DNA of 64,000 nt from CAVTPU01 sp963736695 (GTDB lineage: Bacteria > Actinomycetota > Actinomycetes > Mycobacteriales > Micromonosporaceae), in contig CAVTPU010000004.1 of assembly GCA_963736695.1 (NCBI GenBank), forward strand, positions 2,852,001 to 2,916,000. Direction: 5' to 3'. The notes under the pieces were generated by a model, which saw only the letters and a program-made list of their open reading frames with translations, was not told where the DNA came from and did no database searches. Position 1 is the first letter of the stretch; each line of letters starts with the position of its first letter. Positions 51,985 through 61,453 of the stretch are shown one piece after another. A program made the translations under genes and the position numbers.

Positions 51985-53402
51985 CGGTGGGCATGTTGGC
52001 GGCTGCGGCAACCCCCGTGGGCTGGGCGGCTCCGCCCCTCGCGGCGGGGGCTGACCCCACGCTCGCCGACTTCGGACACGACCCGTGGTGGCTCGTGTTG
52101 ATCAAGGTGGTTGTGGTCTTCGCTTTTGGCATGGGCATGACGGTCATCGGGGTGTGGTATGAGCGCCGGGTTGTTGCCCGGATGGCGGTGCGACCCGGAC
52201 CCAACCAGGTCGGCCCACTCGGCCTGCTACAGACCCTCGCGGACGGCCTAAAAGGCATGTTGAAAGAGGACATACTTCCCCGCACCGCAGACAAGGTGGT
52301 CTTCTTCTTCGCCCCGACCGTCTCTGCGGTCTTTGCGCTGACCGCCTTGTCGGTGGTTCCCTTCGGGCCGATGGTCAGCATCGCGGGGCACCGTACGCCA
52401 CTGCAGGTCACCGATGTTCCGGTGGCACTGCTGGTGGTGCTTGCCTGCTCGTCTATGGCGGTCTATGGCATCGTGCTCGGTGGCTGGGCGTCGGGATCGA
52501 CCTATCCCTTGCTCGGAGGGTTGCGTTCGTCCGCGCAGATGATCTCCTACGAGGTCGCGATGGGTCTTTCCATCGTCGCCGTCTTCATGACCGCCGGAAC
52601 GATGTCGACGTCGGGTATCGTCGCCGCGCAGGCTGGGGGCGGTGAGGCCACATGGACCATCTTCGGCTGGCACCCGACGGTGCCGTCGTGGTATGCCATT
52701 CTGCTCATCCCCAGTTTTGTGATCTTCGTAATCGCGGCCTTTGGCGAGACGAACCGGGCGCCCTTCGACCTGCCCGAGGCGGAGAGCGAGCTCGTCGCGG
52801 GATACATGACCGAATATAGTTCGATCAAGTTCCTGCTCTACATGCTCTCCGAATACGTCGCGATGGTCTCGATGTCGTCGATCGTCATCACCCTCTTCCT
52901 CGGCGGCTGGCGTGCACCATGGCCGATCACCGCGTTCTGGTCGGGGGCGAACGCAGGCTGGTGGCCACTGCTGTGGTTCGTGGCGAAGTTGGCCGTGCTG
53001 CTGTTCCTGTTTATCTGGGTGCGCGCGACTCTTCCTCGGCTGCGTTATGACCAGTTCATGCGATTCGGCTGGAAGGTTCTACTGCCAGTCAACCTGATCT
53101 GGATTCTCCTGCTCGGCGGGTTGCGTGTGCTGCAGGATGAGCCGATCACCGGCACACGCCGGTGGCTCATCGTCGGCGGAGCCGCGCTGGCCATTCTGCT
53201 TCTCGCGTTGTTGTGGCCCACGAAACAGGACGAACCCGCGGCCGCCATCGCCGATGGTTCCGATCGGCCGGTCGGAAGTTTCCCGATTCCCCCGCTCGAC
53301 CTGCAGGTGCCACCGAGTCCCCGGACTAGGCGCGTCGTCGCCGAGCGTCAGCCGGCCAACGCCGCTGCCGGCGCGCCCACCACTGACGAGAAGGAGGCGT
53401 AG
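51981..53402 (+). CDS. nuoH: NADH-quinone oxidoreductase subunit H
   Basis: A membrane protein of 473 residues with eight helices and a C-terminal extension of about 60 residues beyond the core. It links the peripheral and membrane arms and shapes the quinone entry. Marks: ERRVVARMAVRPGPNQVGPL, GWASGSTYPLLGGLRSSAQM, AAFGETNRAPFDLPEAESEL and VAGYMTEYSSIKF. ATGA overlap with nuoG. Confidence 0.96.
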   Translation: MTVGMLAAAATPVGWAAPPLAAGADPTLADFGHDPWWLVLIKVVVVFAFGMGMTVIGVWYERRVVARMAVRPGPNQVGPLGLLQTLADGLKGMLKEDILPRTADKVVFFFAPTVSAVFALTALSVVPFGPMVSIAGHRTPLQVTDVPVALLVVLACSSMAVYGIVLGGWASGSTYPLLGGLRSSAQMISYEVAMGLSIVAVFMTAGTMSTSGIVAAQAGGGEATWTIFGWHPTVPSWYAILLIPSFVIFVIAAFGETNRAPFDLPEAESELVAGYMTEYSSIKFLLYMLSEYVAMVSMSSIVITLFLGGWRAPWPITAFWSGANAGWWPLLWFVAKLAVLLFLFIWVRATLPRLRYDQFMRFGWKVLLPVNLIWILLLGGLRVLQDEPITGTRRWLIVGGAALAILLLALLWPTKQDEPAAAIADGSDRPVGSFPIPPLDLQVPPSPRTRRVVAERQPANAAAGAPTTDEKEA

Positions 53403-53404
53403 GC

Positions 53405-53971
53405 ATGGGCGGCATCACCGACGCGGTGAAGGGCTTCGGCGTCACCTTCGCCCACATGTTCCGCGCAGTCGTCACCACCCCCTATCCGTTCGAGCAGCCG
53501 GTCACCGCGCCGCGCTATCACGGCCGGCACATCCTCAACCGGCACCCGGACGGGTTGGAGAAGTGCATCGGTTGCGAGCTGTGCGCCTGGGCCTGTCCGG
53601 CGGACGCCATCTATGTCGAAGGCGGTCAGAACACCGACGACATCCGCTTCTCGCCAGGCGAGCGTTACGCTTCCGTCTACCAGATCAACTATTCGCGGTG
53701 TATCTTCTGCGGGCTGTGCATCGAGGCCTGCCCGACTCGGTCGTTGACGATGAGCAACGAATATGAACTCGCCCGAGATCGCCGTACGGATCTGATCTTC
53801 ACCAAGGAGCAGTTGCTCGCGCCGCTGCAGCCAGGAATGGAGCAGCCGCCCCACGAGATGCGGCTCGGCCGGTCGGAGAAGGACTACTACGTCAACGCTT
53901 TGACGAACCCCGGCACCTCCGCAGGGGCCGAGCAGGTGCAGAATTCGGTCAACGGGGCCTCGGAGGTCTGA
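53405..53971 (+). CDS. nuoI: NADH-quinone oxidoreductase subunit I
   Basis: A protein of 188 residues with two [4Fe-4S] clusters (N6a and N6b): CIGCELCAWACPADAIYVEG and CIFCGLCIEACPTRSLTMSN. It conducts electrons towards NuoB. AAGGAGG at 53389-53395 precedes the ATG. The C-terminal 40 residues are not conserved. Confidence 0.96.
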   Translation: MGGITDAVKGFGVTFAHMFRAVVTTPYPFEQPVTAPRYHGRHILNRHPDGLEKCIGCELCAWACPADAIYVEGGQNTDDIRFSPGERYASVYQINYSRCIFCGLCIEACPTRSLTMSNEYELARDRRTDLIFTKEQLLAPLQPGMEQPPHEMRLGRSEKDYYVNALTNPGTSAGAEQVQNSVNGASEV

Positions 53972-53974
53972 CGC

Positions 53975-54745
53975 ATGGACATGGTTCTCGCCGCGGCGGC
54001 CGACGTGCCCGGCACCGGTGAAGCGGTGCTTTTCTGGATCCTGGGGCCGCTCACCGTCATCGCCGCGATCGGCATGGTGGTGGCACGCAACGCGGTGCAC
54101 TCCGCCCTGTGGCTGGTCGTGGTGATGCTGTCGCTGGGTGTGTTCTACGTGGTGCAGGCCGGTCCGTTTCTCGGCCTCGCCCAAATCATCGTCTACACCG
54201 GCGCGATAATGATGCTGTTCCTCTTCGTGCTCATGCTCATCGGCCGGGACGCCACTGACTCGCTCATCGAGGTCTTGCGTGGTCAGCGGATCGTTGCGGT
54301 CCTGCTCGGAGTGGGGTTCGCCGGGCTCGTCGGCTCGGCCTTCGTGCGAGCTCTGCGTGACCGGCCCGCCAATGGGCTCGCCGAGGCCAACAGCGCTGGC
54401 AACGTGCAGGGCATCGCCGAGGCGCTGTTCACCCGCTACGTCTTCGCCTTCGAGGCGACCTCGGCACTGCTCATCACGGCTGCCGTCGGAGCGATGATGC
54501 TTGCCCACATCGAACGCCGCAGTCAGCACCGGTTCGGCCAGCCGGATCGGATGCGGGCGCGGTTCGCACCGGGGAACTATCCGGGCGCGACCGCCGGTCC
54601 GGGCGTCTACTCCACCGCATCGTCGGTGGCGACCCCCGGTCGCTTGCCTGACGGTTCGACGGCCGAGCAGACCATCGCGGCGATCCTGCCAGTCCGGGAA
54701 CTCTCCGAGGTGGAGCTGACTCCCAAAGGCACCGAGGGAAGGTAA
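53975..54745 (+). CDS. nuoJ: NADH-quinone oxidoreductase subunit J
   Basis: A membrane subunit of 256 residues with five helices (FWILGPLTVIAAIGMVVARN, LWLVVVMLSLGVFYVVQAGP, IIVYTGAIMMLFLFVLMLIG with the pi-bulge region). The long hydrophilic C-terminus after TAAVGAMMLAHIERR is an actinobacterial feature. Confidence 0.95.
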   Translation: MDMVLAAAADVPGTGEAVLFWILGPLTVIAAIGMVVARNAVHSALWLVVVMLSLGVFYVVQAGPFLGLAQIIVYTGAIMMLFLFVLMLIGRDATDSLIEVLRGQRIVAVLLGVGFAGLVGSAFVRALRDRPANGLAEANSAGNVQGIAEALFTRYVFAFEATSALLITAAVGAMMLAHIERRSQHRFGQPDRMRARFAPGNYPGATAGPGVYSTASSVATPGRLPDGSTAEQTIAAILPVRELSEVELTPKGTEGR

Positions 54746-54757
54746 TCGGTAACGACC

Positions 54758-55057
54758 ATGGAACCCGGCTTCTACGTCGTGCTGGCGGCAGCGCTGTTCA
54801 CCATCGGAGCGGTGGGAGTGCTCATCAGGCGCAACGCGATCGTCCTATTCATGTGCATCGAGCTGATGCTCAATGCGGCCAACCTCGCTCTGGTGACGTT
54901 CAGTCGCATCAACGGCACGCTCGATGGTCAGATCATGGCATTCTTCGTCATGGTCGTGGCCGCCGCTGAGGTCGTCATCGGCCTCGCCATCATCATGTCG
55001 ATCTTCCGCGCGCGGCGCTCCGCGAGCGTCGACGACGCCAACCTGCTCAAGTACTGA
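54758..55057 (+). CDS. nuoK: NADH-quinone oxidoreductase subunit K
   Basis: A protein of 99 residues with three helices. The two membrane Glu residues of proton transfer are in LFMCIELMLNAANLAL and VVAAAEVVIGLAIIMSIFR. Its length is standard. Confidence 0.96.
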   Translation: MEPGFYVVLAAALFTIGAVGVLIRRNAIVLFMCIELMLNAANLALVTFSRINGTLDGQIMAFFVMVVAAAEVVIGLAIIMSIFRARRSASVDDANLLKY

Positions 55058-55064
55058 GGGACAC

Positions 55065-57035
55065 ATGCACGCCTTGCTTGCTGGCTCCAGTCACCTCGCC
55101 GCGCCGCCCGCCGCGGCCTCCGGGGCGCTGACCCAGATCTGGTTGTTGATCGCGATTCCCCTCGCGAGCGCGGCGTTGCTGCTGCTCACCGGCCGTTGGG
55201 CGAACCGCTGGGGTCACCTGCTCGGCTGTGCGAGCGTCGGGGCGTCCTTCGTGCTCGGGTTGATCTATTTCATCAACCTGGGCGGGCTGCCCGCCGACCG
55301 GCGATCCGCGGAGGTGAGCCTCTTCAGCTTCATCCCGCCGATAGGGGACCTCACCGTCGACTTCGGGCTGCTGTTCGACCCGCTTTCGGCCGTCTTCGTG
55401 CTGCTGATCACGGGGGTGGGTTTCCTCATCCACGTCTACGCGGTCGGATATCTCAAGCACTCACCGGCCGACGTCACCCACGAATCAGCGGCGACTGCCC
55501 GGCGCCGGTTCTTCGGCTATTTCAACCTCTTCGTCGCCGCGATGCTGCTGCTCGTGCTGGGCAACAACTTCGTGATGCTCTACTTCGGTTGGGAGGGAGT
55601 GGGCGTCGCGTCGTACCTGTTGATCTCGTTTTATTTCGGTCGGCCGGCGGCCGCGACTGCGGGCAAGAAGGCTTTCATCATGAACCGGGTCGGCGACGCC
55701 GGCTTGGCGTTGGCGATCTTTCTCATGTTCGCGACAATGGGAACGGTCAACTACGCCGGGGTCTTCGCCGGGGTCAGCGGCCTCACGGCCAACGTGACAC
55801 TCGCGCTCGGACTGCTTCTTCTGCTCGGCGCCGCCGGCAAGTCCGGTCAGTTTCCGTTGCAGGCCTGGTTGCCCGACGCGATGGAGGGTCCCACCCCGGT
55901 CTCCGCTCTGATCCACGCAGCCACCATGGTCACTGCTGGCGTCTATCTCATCGCCCGCGCCCACCCGATCTTCGACGCCAACCCGACCGCGCAGACAGTG
56001 GTCGTCAGCATCGGGGCGTTCACTCTGATGATCGGCGCGCTCATCGGATGCGCGAAGGACGACATCAAGCGGGTGCTCGCCTGGTCGACCGTGTCGCAGA
56101 TCGGCTACATGTTTCTTGGTGTCGGACTCGGCGGCGGCGCCTACGCGCTCGCCATCGTCTATCTTCTCGCGCACGGATTCTTCAAGGCGGGTCTCTTCCT
56201 CGGCGCCGGCTCGGTGATGCACGCGATGCGAGACCAGACCGACATTCGCCGTTTCGGCGCGCTCGCCCCCCACATGCGCATCACGTGGGCCACGTTCGGC
56301 CTCGCCTGGCTCGCCATCATCGGCATTCCGCCGTTGTCTGGCTTCTTCACCAAAGACCCGATCATCGAGGCGGCCTTCAACCGGCCCGGCTGGACCGGCT
56401 GGCTCTTCGGCACCGCCGCACTGCTCGGCGCCGGGTTTACCGCTTTCTATATGACGAGGCTCTTCGTGCTCACGTTTCACGGGCCTCAGCGGTGGACCCC
56501 GGAGATCACCCACCCGCACGAGTCGCCGCCGGTGATGACGATCCCGCTCATCGTGCTCGCGGTCGGGTCGGTCGGCGCCGGTGGGCTCATGGCGACCACG
56601 GTGGTCGACTGGCTCAACCCGGTCTTTGGTGAGGCGGTCGAACATGAAGTCCGACTGCAGGCGTGGTTCGTCGCGACACTCACCGTGCTGGTGGTGCTCG
56701 TCGGTGCCGGGTTCGCCTACCTGTTGTTCCGTGACGGCACCGCCGAAAAGCCACAGCCAGCCGGACCGCTCGTCGCCGCAGCCCGGGAGAACCTCTATGG
56801 CGACACCGTCAACGAGGCGGTCTTCGAACTGCCCGGTCGTTATCTGACCCGGGCTCTGGTCTTCATCGACAACAGGGGCATCGATGGGCTCGTCAACGGA
56901 CTCGCCGCAGCCGTGGGCGGCGGCTCCGGACGGCTGCGCCGGCTGCAGACCGGTTTCGTGCGCTCCTATGCCCTCTCCATGCTCGCCGGTGCGCTGCTCG
57001 TGGCCGCCGCATTTCTCGTAGTGAGGCTCGGGTGA
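55065..57035 (+). CDS. nuoL: NADH-quinone oxidoreductase subunit L
   Basis: A proton-pumping antiporter-like subunit of 656 residues with about 15 helices and the long lateral helix near the end. Marks: YFGWEGVGVASYLLISFYFG (the TM5 Glu), AAGKSGQFPLQAWLPDAMEG (Lys in TM7), PTPVSALIHAATMVTAGVYL and LAHGFFKAGLFLGAGSVMHA. The frame is open upstream through nuoK in another phase; ATG 55065, 8 bases after nuoK, is the real start. Confidence 0.96.
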   Translation: MHALLAGSSHLAAPPAAASGALTQIWLLIAIPLASAALLLLTGRWANRWGHLLGCASVGASFVLGLIYFINLGGLPADRRSAEVSLFSFIPPIGDLTVDFGLLFDPLSAVFVLLITGVGFLIHVYAVGYLKHSPADVTHESAATARRRFFGYFNLFVAAMLLLVLGNNFVMLYFGWEGVGVASYLLISFYFGRPAAATAGKKAFIMNRVGDAGLALAIFLMFATMGTVNYAGVFAGVSGLTANVTLALGLLLLLGAAGKSGQFPLQAWLPDAMEGPTPVSALIHAATMVTAGVYLIARAHPIFDANPTAQTVVVSIGAFTLMIGALIGCAKDDIKRVLAWSTVSQIGYMFLGVGLGGGAYALAIVYLLAHGFFKAGLFLGAGSVMHAMRDQTDIRRFGALAPHMRITWATFGLAWLAIIGIPPLSGFFTKDPIIEAAFNRPGWTGWLFGTAALLGAGFTAFYMTRLFVLTFHGPQRWTPEITHPHESPPVMTIPLIVLAVGSVGAGGLMATTVVDWLNPVFGEAVEHEVRLQAWFVATLTVLVVLVGAGFAYLLFRDGTAEKPQPAGPLVAAARENLYGDTVNEAVFELPGRYLTRALVFIDNRGIDGLVNGLAAAVGGGSGRLRRLQTGFVRSYALSMLAGALLVAAAFLVVRLG

Positions 57036-58594
57036 CGGTGATGAGTGAGGCGGGCTTGCCGTACCTCTCGGTTTTGACGGTCGCGCCGTTGGTCGGCGCG
57101 GTCGTGGTGGGGCTGATGCCACGCAGCCGCCCCACCGTGGCCAAGGTGATAGCCCTGATCTGGTCGCTCGCGATTCTTGGGCTCACCGTGGCCATGTGGT
57201 TGGGCTTTCAGCCGGACGGTGCGCGATTCCAGTTTCGCGAGTCGTATCCATGGATTCCGACCTGGGGGGTGCGGTTCACCTTCGCGGTCGATGGCATAGC
57301 CCTCGTGATGATCGCGCTCATCGCGCTCTTCGTTCCGTTGGTGATCCTGCACTCGTGGCGCGAGGCGCACGGCGACGAACGGGAACCAGCTTCCCGTTCG
57401 GTGCCGATCTACTTCGCGCTGTTGCTCGCACTCGAGTCGACCATGATCGGCGTCTTCGCAGCCGCCGACCTTTTCCTCTTCTACGTCTTTTTCGAAGTCA
57501 TGCTGGTGCCGATGTATTTCCTCATCGGTTCATACGGCGGCCAACGGCGGCAGTACGCCGCCGTGAAGTTTTTCCTTTATTCGCTCGTCGGTGGGCTTTT
57601 CATGCTCGCGGCGGTCATCGGGGTGTGGGTGCTCGGCGGGCACACGTTCGACTGGGCGACGCTGGCCGACGCCGACTTCTCCGCCACCGCCCAACGGTGG
57701 CTCTTCCTCGGATTCTTCCTCGCCTTCGCTATCAAGGCGCCGTTCTTCCCGTTCCACACGTGGCTGCCGGACGCCGGCGGTGCGGCCCCAACGGGGGCGG
57801 CCGCGCTGCTTGTCGGAGTGCTGGACAAGGTCGGCACTTTCGGCATCTTGCGCTATTGCCTGCCGCTCTTTCCGGACGCGTCGCGGTATTTCGCGCCGCT
57901 CGCACTCACACTCGCACTCGTCGGCATCGTCTACGCCGCGTTGCTTGCAGTCGGGCAGAACGACCTCAAACGGTTGGTTTCATACACCTCCGTGGCGCAC
58001 TTCGGTTTCATCGGGATCGGCATCTTCGCCTTCACCACTCAGGCCGGCTCCGGTTCCGTGCTCTATATGCTCAACCATGGACTCGCCACCGGACTGCTCT
58101 TCCTCGTTGTCGGCATGCTGATCTCCCGACGAGGGTCGGCCTTGGTCACCGACTTCGGAGGAGCCGGCACATTGATTCCCGTTCTCGGCGGAGTCTTCTT
58201 CCTCGCCGGAATGGCCTCGTTGGCGCTGCCCGGCACGGCTCCGTTCGTCAGCGAGTTCCTTGTGCTCATCGGCACCTTCACTGTCAACAAGGCAGTCGCC
58301 GTTGTCGCCACGATCGGGATCGTTCTCGCCGCGGCATATGTGTTGTGGATGGTGCAGCGAACTACCCAGGGCACCGTGAACCCCGTCATGGCCGAGATCA
58401 GCGCGATGCGTCAAGACCTGACACTGCGCGAATCCGTGGTCGTGGCGCCGCTCATCGCGTTGCTACTGCTGCTCGGTTTCTATCCCAAGCCTGTTCTTGA
58501 TGTCATCAATCCGGCCATCGCGGCGACGATGCACGACATCGGCGCCAACGATCCGGCCCCGTCGAGCACCAGCAACCAGGAGGCCGGCAAATGA
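57032..58594 (+). CDS. nuoM: NADH-quinone oxidoreductase subunit M
   Basis: A proton-pumping subunit of 520 residues with about 14 helices. Marks: YVFFEVMLVPMYFLIG (TM5 Glu), AIKAPFFPFHTWLPDAGGAA (TM7 Lys), PTGAAALLVGVLDKVGTFGI, SYTSVAHFGFIGIGIFAF and MLNHGLATGLLFLVVGMLI. The GTG start overlaps nuoL by four bases; ATG 57041 is an alternative. Confidence 0.96.
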   Translation: MTVMSEAGLPYLSVLTVAPLVGAVVVGLMPRSRPTVAKVIALIWSLAILGLTVAMWLGFQPDGARFQFRESYPWIPTWGVRFTFAVDGIALVMIALIALFVPLVILHSWREAHGDEREPASRSVPIYFALLLALESTMIGVFAAADLFLFYVFFEVMLVPMYFLIGSYGGQRRQYAAVKFFLYSLVGGLFMLAAVIGVWVLGGHTFDWATLADADFSATAQRWLFLGFFLAFAIKAPFFPFHTWLPDAGGAAPTGAAALLVGVLDKVGTFGILRYCLPLFPDASRYFAPLALTLALVGIVYAALLAVGQNDLKRLVSYTSVAHFGFIGIGIFAFTTQAGSGSVLYMLNHGLATGLLFLVVGMLISRRGSALVTDFGGAGTLIPVLGGVFFLAGMASLALPGTAPFVSEFLVLIGTFTVNKAVAVVATIGIVLAAAYVLWMVQRTTQGTVNPVMAEISAMRQDLTLRESVVVAPLIALLLLLGFYPKPVLDVINPAIAATMHDIGANDPAPSSTSNQEAGK

Positions 58595-60186
58595 TCGCGG
58601 TCCTGACCCCACCGGCACTCGGGCCGACCGTCGATCTCGCGGCTGACCTCACGCTGCCCGATCTCGACTATCGGGCGATGGCCGCCATGCTCATCCTCTT
58701 CGGCGCCGCCTGCGTTGGCGTGCTCGTCGAGGCCATCGTGCCTCGGCGCGCCCGCCACGTCGTTCAGTTGCTGCTGTCCTTCGCCGCGCTGATCGCCGCG
58801 TTGGTCATGGTGGTTGACGTCGCGCGTGACGGCCGCCGGCCGATCACCGCGGGAACCGCGATCGCTATCGACGGTCCGGCACTCTTCTTGCAGGCGACGC
58901 TGCTGGTGTTGGGGCTGCTGGCACTGCTGCTCATCGGCGATCGGGCGCTGGAACAGGGCGGCCCGTTCGTCGCGCAGGCGGCGGTGCCCGCCACCGGCCC
59001 GGCTGACGAGCAGCAGGCGCGACAGCCCGGCGCCACCGAGGTGTTTCCACTCACGCTGTTCGCTCTCGCCGGCATGATGCTCTTTGTCGCCGCCAACGAC
59101 TTGTTGACGATGTTCGTCGCGTTGGAGGTTTTCTCGCTGCCGCTTTATCTGTTGTGTGCCTTCGCCCGTCGGCGTCGGCTGCTCAGCCAGGAAGCGGCGA
59201 TGAAGTACTTCCTGCTCGGAGCCTTCGCGTCAGCGTTCTTCATCTTCGGCATGGCTTTGCTTTATGGCTTCGCCCGCACCGTGACCTTCGCCGGTCTCGA
59301 CGCCGCGACCCTCGTCGAGCCCACCGACAAGTTGCTGTTGCTGACCGGGCTCGCATTGATCTCGGTTGGGCTGCTCTTCAAAGTCGCAGCGGTGCCGTTT
59401 CACGTCTGGACCCCCGACGTCTATCAGGGGGCGCCGACCCCGGTCACGGCGCTCATGGCCGCAGCGACGAAGGTCGCGGCGTTTGGCGCTCTGCTCCGGG
59501 TTTATTATTCGGCGTTCGGACGGGCCGAATGGGACATTCAGCCCGTGGTCGGGTTCATCGCGATCGCAACGATGCTCGTCGGCGCGGTGTTTGCGGTCAC
59601 TCAAACCGACATCAAACGGCTTCTCGCCTATTCCTCGATCGCCAACGCGGGTTATCTCCTCGTTGGCGTGATCTCTTTCGGTTCGGCTGGACTGTCGTCG
59701 TCGATGTTCTACCTCGCGGCCTATGGCTTCACGGTCATCGCCGCGTTCGCGATCGTGACGTTGGTGCGCGACGAGGACGGCGCCGAGGCGACTCACCTTT
59801 CCCAGTGGGCGGGATTGGGGCGGCAATCGCCACTCGCTGCGGGCGTCTTCACGTTTCTCATGTTGGCATTCGCGGGAATTCCGCTCACCAGCGGTTTCAT
59901 CAGCAAGTTCGCGGTCTTCGGCGCAGCCTTCGATAGCCGCGGTGCCTGGCCCATCGCGGCTGCGATCGCGGGTGTGGTGACAAGCATGGTGCTCGCCTTC
60001 CCCTATCTCCGAGTCGTTGTGATGCTGTGGCTGTCGGAGCCGGCCGAGAAGAGCCCGACAGTGGCGGTCCCAGGCGCCTATACGGCAGCGGCTGTCATGG
60101 TCGGAGTGCTCGCCACGCTCGTGCTGGGGGTCTGGCCGACTCCAGTGCTCGATCTCGCGGAGAAGGCCGCGCACTTCATTCGGTGA
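58591..60186 (+). CDS. nuoN: NADH-quinone oxidoreductase subunit N
   Basis: A proton-pumping subunit of 531 residues with about 14 helices. Marks: LLTMFVALEVFSLPLYLLCA (TM5 Glu), FKVAAVPFHVWTPDVYQGAP (Lys and the VYQGAP motif), PVTALMAAATKVAAFGALLR and LLAYSSIANAGYLLVGVISF. It closes the nuo operon. No terminator hairpin is obvious in the 172-base gap after it. Confidence 0.96.
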   Translation: MIAVLTPPALGPTVDLAADLTLPDLDYRAMAAMLILFGAACVGVLVEAIVPRRARHVVQLLLSFAALIAALVMVVDVARDGRRPITAGTAIAIDGPALFLQATLLVLGLLALLLIGDRALEQGGPFVAQAAVPATGPADEQQARQPGATEVFPLTLFALAGMMLFVAANDLLTMFVALEVFSLPLYLLCAFARRRRLLSQEAAMKYFLLGAFASAFFIFGMALLYGFARTVTFAGLDAATLVEPTDKLLLLTGLALISVGLLFKVAAVPFHVWTPDVYQGAPTPVTALMAAATKVAAFGALLRVYYSAFGRAEWDIQPVVGFIAIATMLVGAVFAVTQTDIKRLLAYSSIANAGYLLVGVISFGSAGLSSSMFYLAAYGFTVIAAFAIVTLVRDEDGAEATHLSQWAGLGRQSPLAAGVFTFLMLAFAGIPLTSGFISKFAVFGAAFDSRGAWPIAAAIAGVVTSMVLAFPYLRVVVMLWLSEPAEKSPTVAVPGAYTAAAVMVGVLATLVLGVWPTPVLDLAEKAAHFIR

Positions 60187-60358
60187 TCGCCGCCGCCGGT
60201 TATGTGGTAGAGCGGTGCACGGACGTGTTCGCGGGCCCGGCCGAAAGCGTCGCCTGATGAACACGTTTGGTTGCCGACGTGCCACTGTGTGCAGTGCCTC
60301 GCGAACGGAGATAGCTGGCGATGTCTGACCGGGTCGGGTGTGCAATCGTGGAGTCGTG

Positions 60359-61408
60359 GTGAGCAGCGATTCTCGAGCCGGCGGCGCGACAGCCGGCGAC
60401 GCCTCGTCGGCCAAGACGTCGATCGGCATCGTTCTGGACCATCCTGGTCTGGAATCAGATGTGCGGGCGGCACTCGACGTGGCCGAAGGGCAATTGCAGG
60501 AGGCGATCGTCACAGCGGACCCGCTGCTCGGTGAGGTCGGCCGCTATCTCGTGAACGCGGGTGGCAAACGGTTTCGGCCGCTGGTGGTGGCGTTGGCGGC
60601 ACAGTTCGGCACGCCCCAGGCGCCCGAGGTGGCCCGAGCAGCGGTGGTCGTGGAGCTGACTCACCTCGCCACCCTCTATCACGATGACGTGATGGACGAA
60701 GCGCCCGTACGCCGCGGCGCTCCTTCGGTCAACACCCGGTGGGGCAACTCGATCGCCATCCTCGCCGGCGACTTTCTCTTCGCGCAGGCTGCGCTCGTCG
60801 CCGCCGAACTCGGCCCGGAGGCGGTTCGGATCCAGGCACAGACCTTCGCCCGCTTAGTGCATGGTCAGATCGCCGAGACGGCGGGCCCGCGCGATAGCGA
60901 TCCGGTCGATCACCATCTGCGAGTCATCGCCGACAAGACCGGATCGCTGATCGGCACATCAGCCCGATTCGGGGCGATGTTTAGTGGCGCGCCGGTCGAG
61001 ACAGCGGCGGCCCTCGCCGCGTACGGGGACATCATCGGTGTGGCCTTTCAACTCTCCGACGATCTGCTTGACATCGCATCGGAATCATCCGCGTCCGGCA
61101 AGACGCCGGGAACCGATCTGCGCGAGGGCGTGCCGACCCTGCCGATGCTCTATGCGCTCGCCGACGACTCGACCGATCCGGACGCGGTCCGACTGCGGCA
61201 GATTATCGCAGCTGGGCCGATCTCTGACGACGCAGTGCTCGCCGAAGGGTTGCATCTGCTGCGACGCTCGGCCTCGTTCGCCCGAGCCCGCGAGACTGTG
61301 CGGGGTTATGCCGAGCGTGCACGTGAGCATCTCGTCGGGCTCCCTGATGTGCCCGCGAAGCAGGCACTCGAGTCATTGACCCAGTTCATCACCGAACGAA
61401 CCACATAG
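60359..61408 (+). CDS. Polyprenyl diphosphate synthase (trans-isoprenyl type)
   Basis: A protein of 349 residues. The two Asp-rich motifs are intact: first LYHDDVMDEAPVRRG (DDxxD) and second QLSDDLLDIASE. Also present are GGKRFRPLVVALAAQFG and the KTGSLIGTSARFG segment. It condenses isopentenyl diphosphate into a long chain; next to nuo and menaquinone genes the product is probably the menaquinone side chain (heptaprenyl to nonaprenyl). Chain length cannot be read with certainty; no bulky residue is obvious before the first motif. The start is GTG 60359, with GTG 60356 as alternative. Confidence 0.9.
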   Translation: MSSDSRAGGATAGDASSAKTSIGIVLDHPGLESDVRAALDVAEGQLQEAIVTADPLLGEVGRYLVNAGGKRFRPLVVALAAQFGTPQAPEVARAAVVVELTHLATLYHDDVMDEAPVRRGAPSVNTRWGNSIAILAGDFLFAQAALVAAELGPEAVRIQAQTFARLVHGQIAETAGPRDSDPVDHHLRVIADKTGSLIGTSARFGAMFSGAPVETAAALAAYGDIIGVAFQLSDDLLDIASESSASGKTPGTDLREGVPTLPMLYALADDSTDPDAVRLRQIIAAGPISDDAVLAEGLHLLRRSASFARARETVRGYAERAREHLVGLPDVPAKQALESLTQFITERTT

Positions 61409-61453
61409 TTGAAGGCTCGGGGGCCGCTGAGTGCTCTCGGTGCCGCCATTGGG

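Noticed and set aside
55485..57122. 545-codon open frame antisense to nuoL
   Set aside because: The translated product is Glu/Asp/Arg/His-rich shadow sequence; nuoL on the other strand is certain.
60027..60257. Short frame over the end of nuoN
   Set aside because: It overlaps the certain nuoN C-terminus for most of its length and has no protein-like features.
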